A DNA stretch of 64,000 nucleotides. Origin: an uncultured Bacteroidota bacterium (GTDB lineage: Bacteria > Bacteroidota > Bacteroidia > Bacteroidales > VadinHA17). Below, piece by piece: positions 36,706 through 45,941 of this stretch. The DNA lies in assembly GCA_903824785.1 (NCBI GenBank), contig CAIJYD010000097.1, forward strand, positions 19,338 through 83,337, written 5' to 3'. Position 1 is the first letter of the stretch. Every line of letters begins with the position of its first letter. The notes beneath the pieces were generated by a model, which searched no databases, was not told where the DNA came from, and was given only the letters and a program-made list of their open reading frames with translations. The translations under genes and the position numbers were made by a program.

Positions 36706-36736
36706 TTGATTCAGACTATCTTATTACTTAATTTTA
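36706..36736 (+). promoter_or_regulatory. Predicted promoter of the second sugar-transferase cassette
   Basis: TTG (36706-36708), 20-base spacer, then TAATTTTA (36729-36736), identical in plan to the promoter at 34072-34102. The start codon is 24 bases further on. Confidence 0.5.
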
Positions 36737-36760
36737 TTTCTGAAGAAAAAAACTATTATT

Positions 36761-37393
36761 ATGAAAAACACAACAGTAACAAACCAACTTGATTTATTTA
36801 GTAATCAGAATATTAACACCATTTACAATGTGGGTGGAACCTCCTCTGAAATGGTAAAAAATAATCAGGTTTCTGAGATAATTACAGCCGAAGGCGGTGA
36901 AAATTTTAAAAATTACATTGAATGGTTAGGTCTTTCCAATGACCCTAATCTGGTTGTTCTCTCCTCACTGCACCATTATTATTATGATGCTGAAGAGATG
37001 AAGAATGTTAAAACAGTCGTTAACCTGAAAGAGTTGAACAAGTTTAAGGAGATAAAAGGGTTTCTTCATTCAATCTTTCATATTCTCCCTGCGAAAAGCA
37101 ATTTTATCGGATGTTTCATTGATAATGAAAAACAGAACATCTTTGCATTAAGGGACAGCTCCTCTGAGCACGATCTGAAAAGAAATTCTGATGACGTTGA
37201 AAATGGCATAGTTTCGAGAATCCCTTTCCTCAATATGATATATAGCATGATGGATTCCAGAACCAACAGGTTTTTATCCCGTGCTAATGTAACTTTACTG
37301 CTTCAGAATCATGGTTTTAAGGTCATTAACATGACTGAAATAAATGGACTTACCTACTTCCGTGCACAAACTCTTCGTACAACAGAAAACTAA
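36761..37393 (+). CDS. Uncharacterised 210-aa protein of the duplicated cassette, copy 2
   Basis: It has the same length as copy 1. The conserved core is nearly unchanged (DPNLVVLSSLHHYYYDAEEM, SNFIGCFIDNEKQN, ENGIVSRIPFLNMIYSMMDS, NMTEINGLTYFRAQ), while the first about 35 residues and the stretch after NEKQN vary. Strong conservation of the core in a tandem pair points to a retained function in both. It is cytoplasmic, with no membrane segment. It is linked to the following sugar transferase by a 76-bp gap that carries its own -7 element. Confidence 0.7.
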   Translation: MKNTTVTNQLDLFSNQNINTIYNVGGTSSEMVKNNQVSEIITAEGGENFKNYIEWLGLSNDPNLVVLSSLHHYYYDAEEMKNVKTVVNLKELNKFKEIKGFLHSIFHILPAKSNFIGCFIDNEKQNIFALRDSSSEHDLKRNSDDVENGIVSRIPFLNMIYSMMDSRTNRFLSRANVTLLLQNHGFKVINMTEINGLTYFRAQTLRTTEN

Positions 37394-37448
37394 TTATTCT
37401 GCCGGAATAGCAAATAAATGATTTTTATACCTTATATTATACAAATAT

Positions 37449-37456
37449 TATCTTTG
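37449..37456 (+). promoter_or_regulatory. Predicted internal -7 element before the second sugar transferase
   Basis: TATCTTTG is a perfect TAnnTTTG, 13 bases before the ATG at 37470. The gap before the first sugar transferase (34760-34836) lacks such an element, so the second copy may be expressed independently of its 210-aa partner. No convincing -33 is seen. Confidence 0.38.
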
Positions 37457-37469
37457 TATTTTTAAAACT

Positions 37470-38921
37470 ATGGATATCATTAGTCATCTGGTTCGCCTCA
37501 GGATTATTCCATTTTTAAAAAACTGGAATTTACTGAATTTACTGCTTGGAGCTATTGATATTATGGCTATCACAGTAGCTTTTCAATGTGCATTTGCTTT
37601 AAATTACGTTAACAGGGGAAGGTTTTTTTTCAATGAAACAAGGCTGGTAAAGCTATTTCTCCTGATCATGCCAATCTGGCTTGTGATTTTATATTTAATA
37701 AAGATTACAGAAATTCCGCGAACCAAGCGCTATAGAGTGCTTATAGTAGAATACCTGCAATCGACAGTATTCATCCTTGTCTTTTTATTACTTTTTTATT
37801 TTGTTTTTAAGCTTTATCTGATTTCCCGCCTGTTCCTTATTGAATTTGCTTTGTTTGGCTTTCTGCTCTTGCTCTTTTCAAGGATTATGGAGTACAAAGT
37901 TTTTAAATTTTACAGGTCTAAAGGGTATAATTTTATTAATGTAATATTAATCGCAGACGATTCATCATTACCGATGATAGAAAACCTTTTGTCAAATAAA
38001 GAGTGGGGATACAGAGTAATAGGTATTTTTACAGTATCAGAACTGATAAAAGAAAAGTATGAAAAATCGATAATTCTTCTCTCGGAAGAGTATCTTTCAG
38101 TACTTAACGACCTTATGGAGGTTGATATCATTGATGAGGTTCTTTATATAAAGGAAAAACCGGTTCCATCGGAAGTCAGAAATGTTATCAGGTCCTGTGA
38201 GGAGCTGGGTGTAATCTTCAGGCTCAAATATGAGGGAGAGGAATTTAATCTTACAAATGCAATAAAGACCAATATCGGAGAAGAAAAATACCTCTCCTTT
38301 ATTAATATCCCTTATAATTCATTTGCCCTGGCTATTAAGAATATAATGGATATTAACGTTTCACTTTTCATGATAATTATTTTATCACCCGTTCTCTTAG
38401 CCCTTGCAGCCATAATAAAAATAACATCCCCCGGACCTGTAATATACAAGCAGGCAAGGGTTGGCCTCAGGGGCCGGCAGTTCTATCTGTATAAGTTCAG
38501 GACAATGGTAGCAAATGCCGAAAAACTAAGGGAAGAGCTTGAATCTGAGAACGAGGTTGATGGTCCGGTATTCAAAATAAAAGACGACCCACGAGTCACA
38601 GCGATAGGAAAATCACTACGCAAAACAGGACTGGATGAACTGCCCCAGCTTTTTAACATACTAAAAGGAGAGATGTCATTGATAGGTCCCCGGCCTCCCC
38701 TTTCAAGTGAAACAAGTCAGTACAAAAGATGGCAGTTAAGACGCCTTTCAGTTAAGCCGGGGTTATCTTGTTTCTGGCAGATAAAACCAGACAGAAACAG
38801 CATTAAATTTGAAAAATGGATGGAACTCGATCTGGCCTATATTGACAACTGGTCACTTCGTCTTGATTTTATGATATTAATTAAAACTGTCAAAACAGTA
38901 TTTAAGAGAACAGGGTTGTAA
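37470..38921 (+). CDS. Exopolysaccharide polyprenyl glycosylphosphotransferase, copy 2
   Basis: 483 residues, collinear with copy 1 over the whole length. Multi-pass N-terminal region, then the sugar transferase domain with YKQARVGLRGRQFYLYKFRTM, GLDELPQLFNILKGEMSLIG and PGLSCFWQI. The catalytic region is almost the same as copy 1, while the membrane part and the nucleotide-binding-like middle differ more. Two initiating enzymes in one locus could accept different nucleotide sugars or be alternately expressed; which one applies is not visible here. The Wza-like gene follows after 124 bp. Confidence 0.92.
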   Translation: MDIISHLVRLRIIPFLKNWNLLNLLLGAIDIMAITVAFQCAFALNYVNRGRFFFNETRLVKLFLLIMPIWLVILYLIKITEIPRTKRYRVLIVEYLQSTVFILVFLLLFYFVFKLYLISRLFLIEFALFGFLLLLFSRIMEYKVFKFYRSKGYNFINVILIADDSSLPMIENLLSNKEWGYRVIGIFTVSELIKEKYEKSIILLSEEYLSVLNDLMEVDIIDEVLYIKEKPVPSEVRNVIRSCEELGVIFRLKYEGEEFNLTNAIKTNIGEEKYLSFINIPYNSFALAIKNIMDINVSLFMIIILSPVLLALAAIIKITSPGPVIYKQARVGLRGRQFYLYKFRTMVANAEKLREELESENEVDGPVFKIKDDPRVTAIGKSLRKTGLDELPQLFNILKGEMSLIGPRPPLSSETSQYKRWQLRRLSVKPGLSCFWQIKPDRNSIKFEKWMELDLAYIDNWSLRLDFMILIKTVKTVFKRTGL

Positions 38922-38981
38922 AAGTGCATAGAGCGGGGAATAAACCAAAATAACTTAAATTAGTAAACTGAATAAATTTCA

Positions 38982-38989
38982 TATATTTG
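38982..38989 (+). promoter_or_regulatory. Predicted -7 element for the export genes
   Basis: TATATTTG matches TAnnTTTG, 56 bases before the ATG at 39046. No clear -33 element. Confidence 0.38.
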
Positions 38990-39045
38990 TTGCTTAAAAT
39001 AAGTGTCTCATAGATAAATTTATTGGTTTATTAAAATTCTCAATT

Positions 39046-39822
39046 ATGAGTAAATTATACTTGATAAAGTGGAATATAGCGGCAATGGTTTTAATAATCA
39101 TGTTTACATCCGGATGTGTACCCTATTCAAAATTAAATTACTTTAATGATATAAATGAACTTACCGAACCTGTAGCTAATCCAATAAAATCAAAAACAAT
39201 ATCCTCTTTTGACAAAATTAGCATCATTGTATTAAGCACTGATACACAGACGGCAGCTTTATTGAATTACACAGAACCTGGCAATGCAAATAATATCAGT
39301 ACAAGAGGTTATATTGTTGACGAGACAGGCAGTATTAATTTCCCTTTCGTCGGGAAGATTAAGATTGGAGGTTTGACACTTTTAGAAGCGGGTGCTGAAA
39401 TAAGTAAATCAATAAGTAATATTATTACCAAACCTGAAGTTATTTTAAATTTTCTTGACAAAAAGATCAGTGTACTTGGTGAAGTTGCAACACAGGGAAC
39501 ATTTGTAATAAATAGTGATTTTATCACTATTTATGAATCTCTGGCATTGGGTGGAGGCCTTTCGCAGTTTGCTGACAGGAAAAAAGTCATGCTTTTAAGA
39601 ATGGAGAACAATAAGCTGATGCATTACAGGTTAGATCTGACTAATTCAAAAATTGCTTCAAGTCCGTTATATTATATTCTTCCCAATGATATTATTATAG
39701 TTGAACCACTTCGTAACAAATCATTCAGTTTCCAGAATTCAATGATTTCGACGCTTTTAGCCACCGCAACAGGTATTCTGGGACTATATTACATAACCAG
39801 AACCAGAAGCACAATACCATAA
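39046..39822 (+). CDS. Wza-like polysaccharide export outer-membrane lipoprotein
   Basis: 258 residues, lipoprotein leader (MVLIIMFTSGCVPYSK). Poly_export domain (about 55-140: KISIIVLSTDTQTAALLN, TGSINFPFVGKIKIGGLTL) followed by an SLBB-like part (KKISVLGEVATQGTFVIN, SLALGGGLSQFADRKKVMLL) and a hydrophobic C-terminal segment (MISTLLATATGILGLYYI) followed by Arg. This is the form of the outer-membrane polysaccharide channel partner of Wzc. It is shorter than E. coli Wza, as is usual in this phylum. The kinase gene starts 25 bp downstream. Confidence 0.9.
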   Translation: MSKLYLIKWNIAAMVLIIMFTSGCVPYSKLNYFNDINELTEPVANPIKSKTISSFDKISIIVLSTDTQTAALLNYTEPGNANNISTRGYIVDETGSINFPFVGKIKIGGLTLLEAGAEISKSISNIITKPEVILNFLDKKISVLGEVATQGTFVINSDFITIYESLALGGGLSQFADRKKVMLLRMENNKLMHYRLDLTNSKIASSPLYYILPNDIIIVEPLRNKSFSFQNSMISTLLATATGILGLYYITRTRSTIP

Positions 39823-39847
39823 TTTTAACTATTTAATAATTAATTCC

Positions 39848-42265
39848 ATGGCAGAGAACAGAATTACTGAACCTACTATTTTTACAAGCAATAAGTTGTT
39901 TATCCAACAGCTTTTATCATATAAATATTTGTATATTATTTTAACATTTGTTTTCCTTTGTGCCGGTTACGTCTATAATAAAACTGCATCAGCCCAGTAT
40001 GAGGTATATGCAGGTATGATAGCGACAAAAAACCAGACCTCCTCCTTGCTCGGATCCAATCAGATCTTTAATGGGATGCAGTCAGTGCAGACATATAATA
40101 CTATTGAGGACGGAATTAATGAACTTCGCTCGTTTTCAATGATTAGTGCCATTATTGACGAACTTAATCTTGAGGTTGGGTATTTTTGTGAAAATACCAG
40201 CCTTTTCAAGAACAAGATTGAATTATTCGGTAACACACCATTTATTGTAAATATTCATAAATCTCACATTCAATCCATTAATGCTAAGTTTTATATTGAT
40301 GTTTTAAGCGATTCAACATTCAGGATACGTGCCGACCAGAAAAAAGCTATGCTATTTGATTATGTTGATAATGTGATTGTTAATAAAGAGTTTCCTGTTA
40401 AGATTTCAAAAGAATACAGGTTTAATGAAAAGATAGATCTTGATTATCTGAGCCTGTCAATAACAAAGAATACTGAGTTTAAGCCAATTGATAAAAAGAA
40501 GAAGTATAACTATTTCTTTAAATTGAATAACCCTGACCTGATGACTAAAGACTACTTAAAAGTTCTGAATGTTTACCGGGCGTCATCATCATCTTCCATA
40601 CTTAATATTTCCTTTCGGGGTGAAAGCTTAGATAAAATTATTATTTTCTTAAATAAATATCTTAATTTTTATTTTGAAGAAAATCTGGCCAAGAAAAATA
40701 TTATTGCCAGAAACACTATCAATTTTATTGATGCTCAAATATCCGGAATTTCCGATTCTCTGAATATTTCAGAGTCTGCAATTACAAGTTACCGTTCTGA
40801 AAATCAGGTAATGAACCTTAGTTATCAGGCACAAACAGCCTATGACAATCTACAAACACTGGAAAGGGATCGAAATAACCTGAAAGCTCAGGAGCGATAT
40901 TATACTTATATCCTTGAGTATCTGAGAACAACACAGGATGTGGCCGGAATTGTACAGCCATCCGGAATGAATGTAGATAATACCCTGATGAACAGGTTAG
41001 TTGTTGACTTAATGAATCTGAACGCAGAAAGATCTAATATTATAAGTCTGCGGGGAGAGAAAAACCTGTTTTTGAACGAGGTTGAGAATAAAATAAAACT
41101 GCAAAGGCAAAATATCATTGAAATTGCCACCAGCAGTTTAAGCACTGTAAATCAAACACTAAGCGATCTTGATTACAGGGTTGCAAAAATATCAAAGGAA
41201 ATATCATCCCTTCCAAGACAGGAATTGAATATGGGTAATATTCAGAGGCAGTTCAATATTAATGAATCAATCTATACCTATCTTCTTCAGAAGCGATCAG
41301 AGGCTACAATTACCATGGCATCAAATTATCCTGATTTTGCACTGTTTGAACCAGCCAGGAAGGTTACCTCCTATCAGGTAACTCCAAAGTATCTCTACAG
41401 TTACATAATTGCTCTGATACTGGGAATCGGTATTCCCTCAGGTTTAATGCTGCTGAAAAATCTTATCAATTTCAAGATCATTAATACTGAGTTTATTCAT
41501 CAGGTAATAGACCGCTCCCCGATTGCAACTATTTATTCAATCTCAGAAAAAGGAGATAATATTATTTTTAATGATCAGGCCTCTGTTTCATCAGAGTCAT
41601 TCAGAGCATTGCGAAGTATAGTTTTCAGAAAACTATCAGGTATAACAAGATCGAAGGTCATTCTCATAACCTCAGCTCAACCTCATGACGGCAAGAGTTT
41701 TCTTTCTTTCAACTTTGCAACTTCCATCGCAATGGTCGGGAAAAAAACACTTGTAATAGATGCCGATCTGAAACGGCCTGTTCTGCATAATAAATTTAAA
41801 CTGGAGAACAAGATAGGGGTTTCCAATTTTATGGCCGAGAATAATACAATTGAAGAGATCATTAATAAAACCTCCGTTGAAAATCTTTCTTTTATATCTG
41901 CGGGCCCTTATATGCCAAATGTTACCGAAGTAATCGAATCCGGAGGAATGGATTCCCTCATTGCAGCTGTAAGGGATAAATTTGAATACATAATTATTGA
42001 CACATCTCCAATTGGATTTATGGCTGATGCCCTTCTGATGACCCGTTATGCTGATCATATCCTATTGGTTGTAAGGAATAATTCAACTCTGAAAGATACC
42101 TTTACAGAGGTCATAGAAAACTTTAAATCGAATAATATTGCTAATTATGATGTTGTGTTTAATGATAAGAATATGAAGGACAGCCATCATGGTTCCTATT
42201 CAAATTACTACATAAAGGAAAAGAAGAGTTCATTAAAGGATATAATTAAACAAAAAATTGATTAA
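39848..42265 (+). CDS. Wzc-like polysaccharide copolymerase / tyrosine autokinase
   Basis: 805 residues. Wzz-type chain-length domain with an N-terminal membrane segment (YLYIILTFVFLCAGYVY), a long periplasmic coiled-coil-rich part (about 280-490) and a second membrane segment (about 517-540: YLYSYIIALILGIGIPSGL). Cytoplasmic BY-kinase domain with Walker A about 609-617 (SAQPHDGKSF), Walker A' (LVIDADLKRP) and Walker B (IIIDTSPIGF). The C-terminus has a small Tyr cluster (SYSNYYIKEKK) for autophosphorylation. It controls polymer length and export with the Wza-like protein. It is the last gene of this rightward unit, closed by a strong terminator. Confidence 0.93.
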   Translation: MAENRITEPTIFTSNKLFIQQLLSYKYLYIILTFVFLCAGYVYNKTASAQYEVYAGMIATKNQTSSLLGSNQIFNGMQSVQTYNTIEDGINELRSFSMISAIIDELNLEVGYFCENTSLFKNKIELFGNTPFIVNIHKSHIQSINAKFYIDVLSDSTFRIRADQKKAMLFDYVDNVIVNKEFPVKISKEYRFNEKIDLDYLSLSITKNTEFKPIDKKKKYNYFFKLNNPDLMTKDYLKVLNVYRASSSSSILNISFRGESLDKIIIFLNKYLNFYFEENLAKKNIIARNTINFIDAQISGISDSLNISESAITSYRSENQVMNLSYQAQTAYDNLQTLERDRNNLKAQERYYTYILEYLRTTQDVAGIVQPSGMNVDNTLMNRLVVDLMNLNAERSNIISLRGEKNLFLNEVENKIKLQRQNIIEIATSSLSTVNQTLSDLDYRVAKISKEISSLPRQELNMGNIQRQFNINESIYTYLLQKRSEATITMASNYPDFALFEPARKVTSYQVTPKYLYSYIIALILGIGIPSGLMLLKNLINFKIINTEFIHQVIDRSPIATIYSISEKGDNIIFNDQASVSSESFRALRSIVFRKLSGITRSKVILITSAQPHDGKSFLSFNFATSIAMVGKKTLVIDADLKRPVLHNKFKLENKIGVSNFMAENNTIEEIINKTSVENLSFISAGPYMPNVTEVIESGGMDSLIAAVRDKFEYIIIDTSPIGFMADALLMTRYADHILLVVRNNSTLKDTFTEVIENFKSNNIANYDVVFNDKNMKDSHHGSYSNYYIKEKKSSLKDIIKQKID

Positions 42266-42294
42266 CAAATATTTCAAATTTGTATTACTACAAA

Positions 42295-42326
42295 AAAACC
42301 CCGATAATCTCTGTTATCGGGGTTTT
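42295..42326. terminator. Strong intrinsic terminator, probably bidirectional
   Basis: CCCCGATAA (42299-42307) pairs perfectly with TTATCGGGG (42314-42322) with a 6-base loop; the AAAA before and TTTT after make it work on both strands. It sits between the convergent kinase gene and the glycosyltransferase gene. Confidence 0.9.
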
Positions 42327-42354
42327 CATATTTAAATAATATTTGTCTTACTTT

Positions 42355-43437
42355 CTAAGCCAGATCATAGATTCTGTTTAACTCTTCAATATATTTAACG
42401 GGATTAAAGAAATTAAAAATATCCTCCTGAGCAGCTGTTCCTAACGTTACCATCAAATCCTTTTCAGTATTCAGTTTTATTATTGCTTCATAAATATCTT
42501 CAGATGAATACTTACGAATAATAATCCCGTTAAGTCCGTCTTTTACTACATTCTTAATTGAACCAACATCGGTAACAACAGGGACCTGGGCAAAAGACAT
42601 ACATTCAAGCAGAGAAATGGGCAATCCTTCATAAAATGATGGCAACAGGAAAACATTGCACTCTTTCAGCAGATCTGTTTTTGCATCACCCGATATAACT
42701 CCTCTGTACTCGAATGACTCCCCAAGAGTCTCTGAAAACCTGCCTACATATTCATCTTTATCCTCGCCACTTCCGGCCATTATGAATTTAAATGATACCT
42801 CTCTCTCCCTCAGGACTTTTAATGCTTCAAAAATATATTCAATACCTTTGTCTTTAACAATTCGTCCGATGAATAATAACCTGAGAGGAGTCTCGGTTAA
42901 ACAGACCCGTTTAAATTTTTTTGCCTCTTCTGTATCCAGACTGTTCGGAAGCACAAACACATTTTTCGCCTGATATTTTCTGACAATCAATTCCTGTTCT
43001 AAAGAACTTAAAACTATTTTAGGTTCATTTCCAGACAGAATTGATGTTAAAACTGTTTTTATCCATTTTGGCATCTCTTCTTTCTCAAGGTAAAATCCAC
43101 CATGTATGTGAATTACCAATTTTTTCTTCAGGAAATGAGCCAAAAGAAGTAATGGGGCATCTCTGATTAAGGAGCGTTTTTCTAAGGCAATATTAAAATG
43201 CAAAATGATATTTTTTCCCCGGAACATTAAGAAAAACCAATTAATCCATCCCTTTAAAATACGCAACAGATAGAAAGCCGACCTTTTTTCTTTATCATAT
43301 TTTCCAAGTTCAAAATGAGAATAATTATACTTTTTATTATTCTTTATCACAAAACCGGCAACAGTCGAAATGCCTCCTATGTTCTTGCTTATGTCTAAAC
43401 TTGGACTAATAATAACAATTCTGCTTATGTCAGCCAT
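42355..43437 (-). CDS. Glycosyltransferase family 4-type
   Basis: 360 residues, cytoplasmic GT-B fold. N-terminal part: RIVIISPSLDISKNIGGIST, then KLVIHIHGGFYLEKEE. C-terminal nucleotide-sugar domain: RLLFIGRIVKDKGIEYIFEALKVL, FIMAGSGEDKD, VFLLPSFYEGLPISLLECMS with the usual E-x7-E type pair, and VVTDVGSIKNVV. It probably adds a sugar to the lipid-linked repeat unit. It is the most downstream gene of the leftward polysaccharide block. Confidence 0.88.
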   Translation of the reverse strand: MADISRIVIISPSLDISKNIGGISTVAGFVIKNNKKYNYSHFELGKYDKEKRSAFYLLRILKGWINWFFLMFRGKNIILHFNIALEKRSLIRDAPLLLLAHFLKKKLVIHIHGGFYLEKEEMPKWIKTVLTSILSGNEPKIVLSSLEQELIVRKYQAKNVFVLPNSLDTEEAKKFKRVCLTETPLRLLFIGRIVKDKGIEYIFEALKVLREREVSFKFIMAGSGEDKDEYVGRFSETLGESFEYRGVISGDAKTDLLKECNVFLLPSFYEGLPISLLECMSFAQVPVVTDVGSIKNVVKDGLNGIIIRKYSSEDIYEAIIKLNTEKDLMVTLGTAAQEDIFNFFNPVKYIEELNRIYDLA

Positions 43438-43478
43438 TATAATATTAATATGTTATAAAACACTATCTCCATACCTAA

Positions 43479-44612
43479 TCACTCACTCCATACTACCCGC
43501 CTGATATAATCTGTATAGGATAAAATAATCCTTACTACTTTATCACTTACATTAGGCATAGAGTAATCGGCTACAGGATAGAAATTTCGATCCGATCCGG
43601 TTTTTTGCTGTTCAAGCTGAATAAGACCTTGCATAACCCTTTCCGGGTTTAGCCCTACCATCATAACACTGGCTTCCTCCATTGCCTCTGGCCTTTCATG
43701 AGCCTCACGTATATTCAAAGCTCTGAAATTCAGGATCGAGGATTCTTCGGAAATGGTGCCGCTATCACTTAAAACTGCTTTTGAGTTTACCTGTAAAGCA
43801 AGATAATCGCTAAGCCCTAAAGGTTTCGATAGCGTAATAAGCGGATTGAACTGAACATTATGTTTTTCAATCATCTTCCTTGTACGGGGATGAGTACTTA
43901 CAATTATCGGCAGGTTATATGTTTCTGCAATATCATTCAGGATTTTTACCAGGTTAAAGAAGTGTCTTTCACTTGCTATATTCTCCTCACGGTGGGCTGA
44001 GATAACAAAGTAACTCCCTGCTTTAAGTGATAGGTCTTCAAGAACTTTGGATTTTTGAACTTTAGGCAGATAGGTATTTAACACCTCAAACATCGGACTT
44101 CCTGTCTTAATAACTCTATCGGGCTTTAATCCTTCTGCTAAAAGATACTCCCGTGCTATGTCGCTATAAGTAAGATTAATATCTGCAGTATGGTCAACAA
44201 TTTTTCTGTTTGTCTCTTCCGGGACCCTTTGATCGAAACACCTGTTTCCTGCTTCCATATGAAAGATAGGAATATGGCGTTTTTTAGCTGCAATAGCACA
44301 AAGACAGGAGTTTGTATCTCCCAAAACAAGAAAGGCATCAGGTTTAACCTCCTCAAGTACAGAGTCTATATTAATTAAGATCTGACCTGCTGTTACGGTA
44401 GCATTCCCGCCGGCAGCCTTCAGGAAATAATCAGGTTTTCTAAGGTTGAGGTCTTCAAAAAACAACTCATTAAGCTCATAGTCATAATTCTGTCCGGTAT
44501 GAACAAGCACGTTCTCTATGGCCGGGCTGGCATCAAGTTTTTGCAATACACAGGAGAGCCTTATTATTTCCGGCCTTGTACCTACAACGGTCATTAATTT
44601 TAGCTTTTTCAT
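43479..44612 (-). CDS. UDP-GlcNAc 2-epimerase family enzyme (CapG/FnlC type)
   Basis: 377 residues. Non-hydrolysing 2-epimerase motifs: VVGTRPEIIRLSCVLQKL, VLVHTGQNYDYELNELFFEDL, FHMEAGNRCFDQRVPEETNRK, YFVISAHREENI and VLSDSGTISEES. The companions directly upstream are a CapE-type dehydratase/epimerase and a CapF-type reductase/cupin, so this enzyme most likely makes the last step to UDP-N-acetyl-L-fucosamine, not ManNAc. CapG-type function is inferred from the gene trio. Confidence 0.88.
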   Translation of the reverse strand: MKKLKLMTVVGTRPEIIRLSCVLQKLDASPAIENVLVHTGQNYDYELNELFFEDLNLRKPDYFLKAAGGNATVTAGQILINIDSVLEEVKPDAFLVLGDTNSCLCAIAAKKRHIPIFHMEAGNRCFDQRVPEETNRKIVDHTADINLTYSDIAREYLLAEGLKPDRVIKTGSPMFEVLNTYLPKVQKSKVLEDLSLKAGSYFVISAHREENIASERHFFNLVKILNDIAETYNLPIIVSTHPRTRKMIEKHNVQFNPLITLSKPLGLSDYLALQVNSKAVLSDSGTISEESSILNFRALNIREAHERPEAMEEASVMMVGLNPERVMQGLIQLEQQKTGSDRNFYPVADYSMPNVSDKVVRIILSYTDYIRRVVWSE

Positions 44613-44710
44613 TTTAATTTATTAGGGAACAAATATGACTTAATTTTAAAAATTTACATTGTATTGATTCGGTTGTTAAAGGTCAGATTACAGTTTTCAG
44701 AGTCCTGTAA

Positions 44711-45850
44711 TCATACATTTTCAAAATAGGTGTCGGTATCGTTTGCATCAAATTTCTCACTTATCCAGAAAATGGTGTAAAGATCTTCTTCTCCTGTATT
44801 GGTGATATTATGTGTGTACCAAACAGGCATATCAACAAATGAAGGTTGATTGCCATCCATTTCAAAGCTTAAAACCTTTGATGTACCTATCCGGCGCAGA
44901 TCAATTCTTGCCTTTCCTTTTATGACGGCAAAACGTTCTGCCTTTCTTGTGTGATAATGGTTGCCTCTGGTAATTCCGGGAACGGTTGTTGAAAATGAGA
45001 CCTGTCCGCCGCTGTTCAATTTGATGATTTCTACAAATGAACCACGGTTATCGGTGTTCTTTATCAGCTTGAAAGGAAAGAATGTTGAATGGTCAATATA
45101 ACAGACAAAAGTATTAAACAGGTTTCTGTAAAATGGGTTAGCAAGGTCAGGTACTTCACCTTTTTCAAAATAATTTGCCTTGAATTTTTCCAGGATCTGC
45201 AAAAGTTGTGAGACCTTAACTTCTGAAGTGTGTTCAATCTTTATCTGCTGAACTTTGACACCTTTCCCTTGTTCTTCCTGCGATTTCTCAACTATATTCA
45301 GGATGTTTTTAACCAGCTCATCAACATAAACGAGTTTCATCTCTCCATCAACATCTATTCTGGGTTGCTCGTTTTGGGTCAACTGATGACAAAAAGTGGC
45401 TACAACCGAATTATAAAATGGATTTCCGAAAGGGCCGTAGACATTTGGGATAATCAGCCCCGTAAAATGTGCATTGTTTCTGTCAGCCCATTGTTCTAAT
45501 AGCTCCCTCCCCTCTTTTTTTGATTTTCCGTAGAGGTTATCTCGTTCCTCCTGAGTGGAAGAAGAGAAAAGTATATGAGGAGTGGTCCTGGTTGATTCAC
45601 ATGCTGCAATGAGTTGTTTAACCAGTCTGATGTTCGTGTTATAGATAACTTCAGGGTCGTTGTGGCGGTTCATTGCTGCAAGATGAACAATGACATCGCA
45701 TTGGCTGACAAAAGATTCCAATAATCCAACTTCCTGAAAAAAAGCATCCTCAAACGGGATTCTGAGAAACTTATCAGGAAGTAACCCAAGAGTGTTGTAC
45801 AAATGAGTACCAACAAAGCCGGTTTGTCCGGTAATTCCAATTTTAAGCAT
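44711..45850 (-). CDS. CapF/FnlB-like bifunctional reductase with C-terminal cupin
   Basis: 379 residues. N-terminal short-chain dehydrogenase (KIGITGQTGFVGTHLYN, then CDVIVHLAAMNRHND and the Y-x-x-x-K pair in NLYGKSKKEGRELLEQW). C-terminal cupin, about 265-379 (FSTTVPGITRGNHYHTRKAE, RFAVIKGKARIDLRR, MPVWYTHNITNTGEEDLYTI) with metal-binding His residues. This two-part layout is that of CapF, which epimerises (cupin) and reduces (SDR) the keto-sugar from CapE. The full domain set is present. Confidence 0.9.
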   Translation of the reverse strand: MLKIGITGQTGFVGTHLYNTLGLLPDKFLRIPFEDAFFQEVGLLESFVSQCDVIVHLAAMNRHNDPEVIYNTNIRLVKQLIAACESTRTTPHILFSSSTQEERDNLYGKSKKEGRELLEQWADRNNAHFTGLIIPNVYGPFGNPFYNSVVATFCHQLTQNEQPRIDVDGEMKLVYVDELVKNILNIVEKSQEEQGKGVKVQQIKIEHTSEVKVSQLLQILEKFKANYFEKGEVPDLANPFYRNLFNTFVCYIDHSTFFPFKLIKNTDNRGSFVEIIKLNSGGQVSFSTTVPGITRGNHYHTRKAERFAVIKGKARIDLRRIGTSKVLSFEMDGNQPSFVDMPVWYTHNITNTGEEDLYTIFWISEKFDANDTDTYFENV

Positions 45851-45941
45851 ATTTATTTTGATAAGTCTTTTGTAACAGGTAAAACTTATTTGTGCTGATC
45901 AGCCTGTATTAAAAAGGCAGCAACGTAATCCGCAATATATT

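Larger units (their letters stand above)
36289..36760. other. 472-bp intergenic region between the two cassettes
   Basis: It holds about 150 bases without clear features, then the second 159-bp inverted-repeat element (36441-36599), a conserved leader and the promoter copy (36706-36736). There is no coding frame of note. A GC-rich inverted pair (CCCGCT...AGCGGGG, about 36673-36696) lies just before the promoter. Confidence 0.6.
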
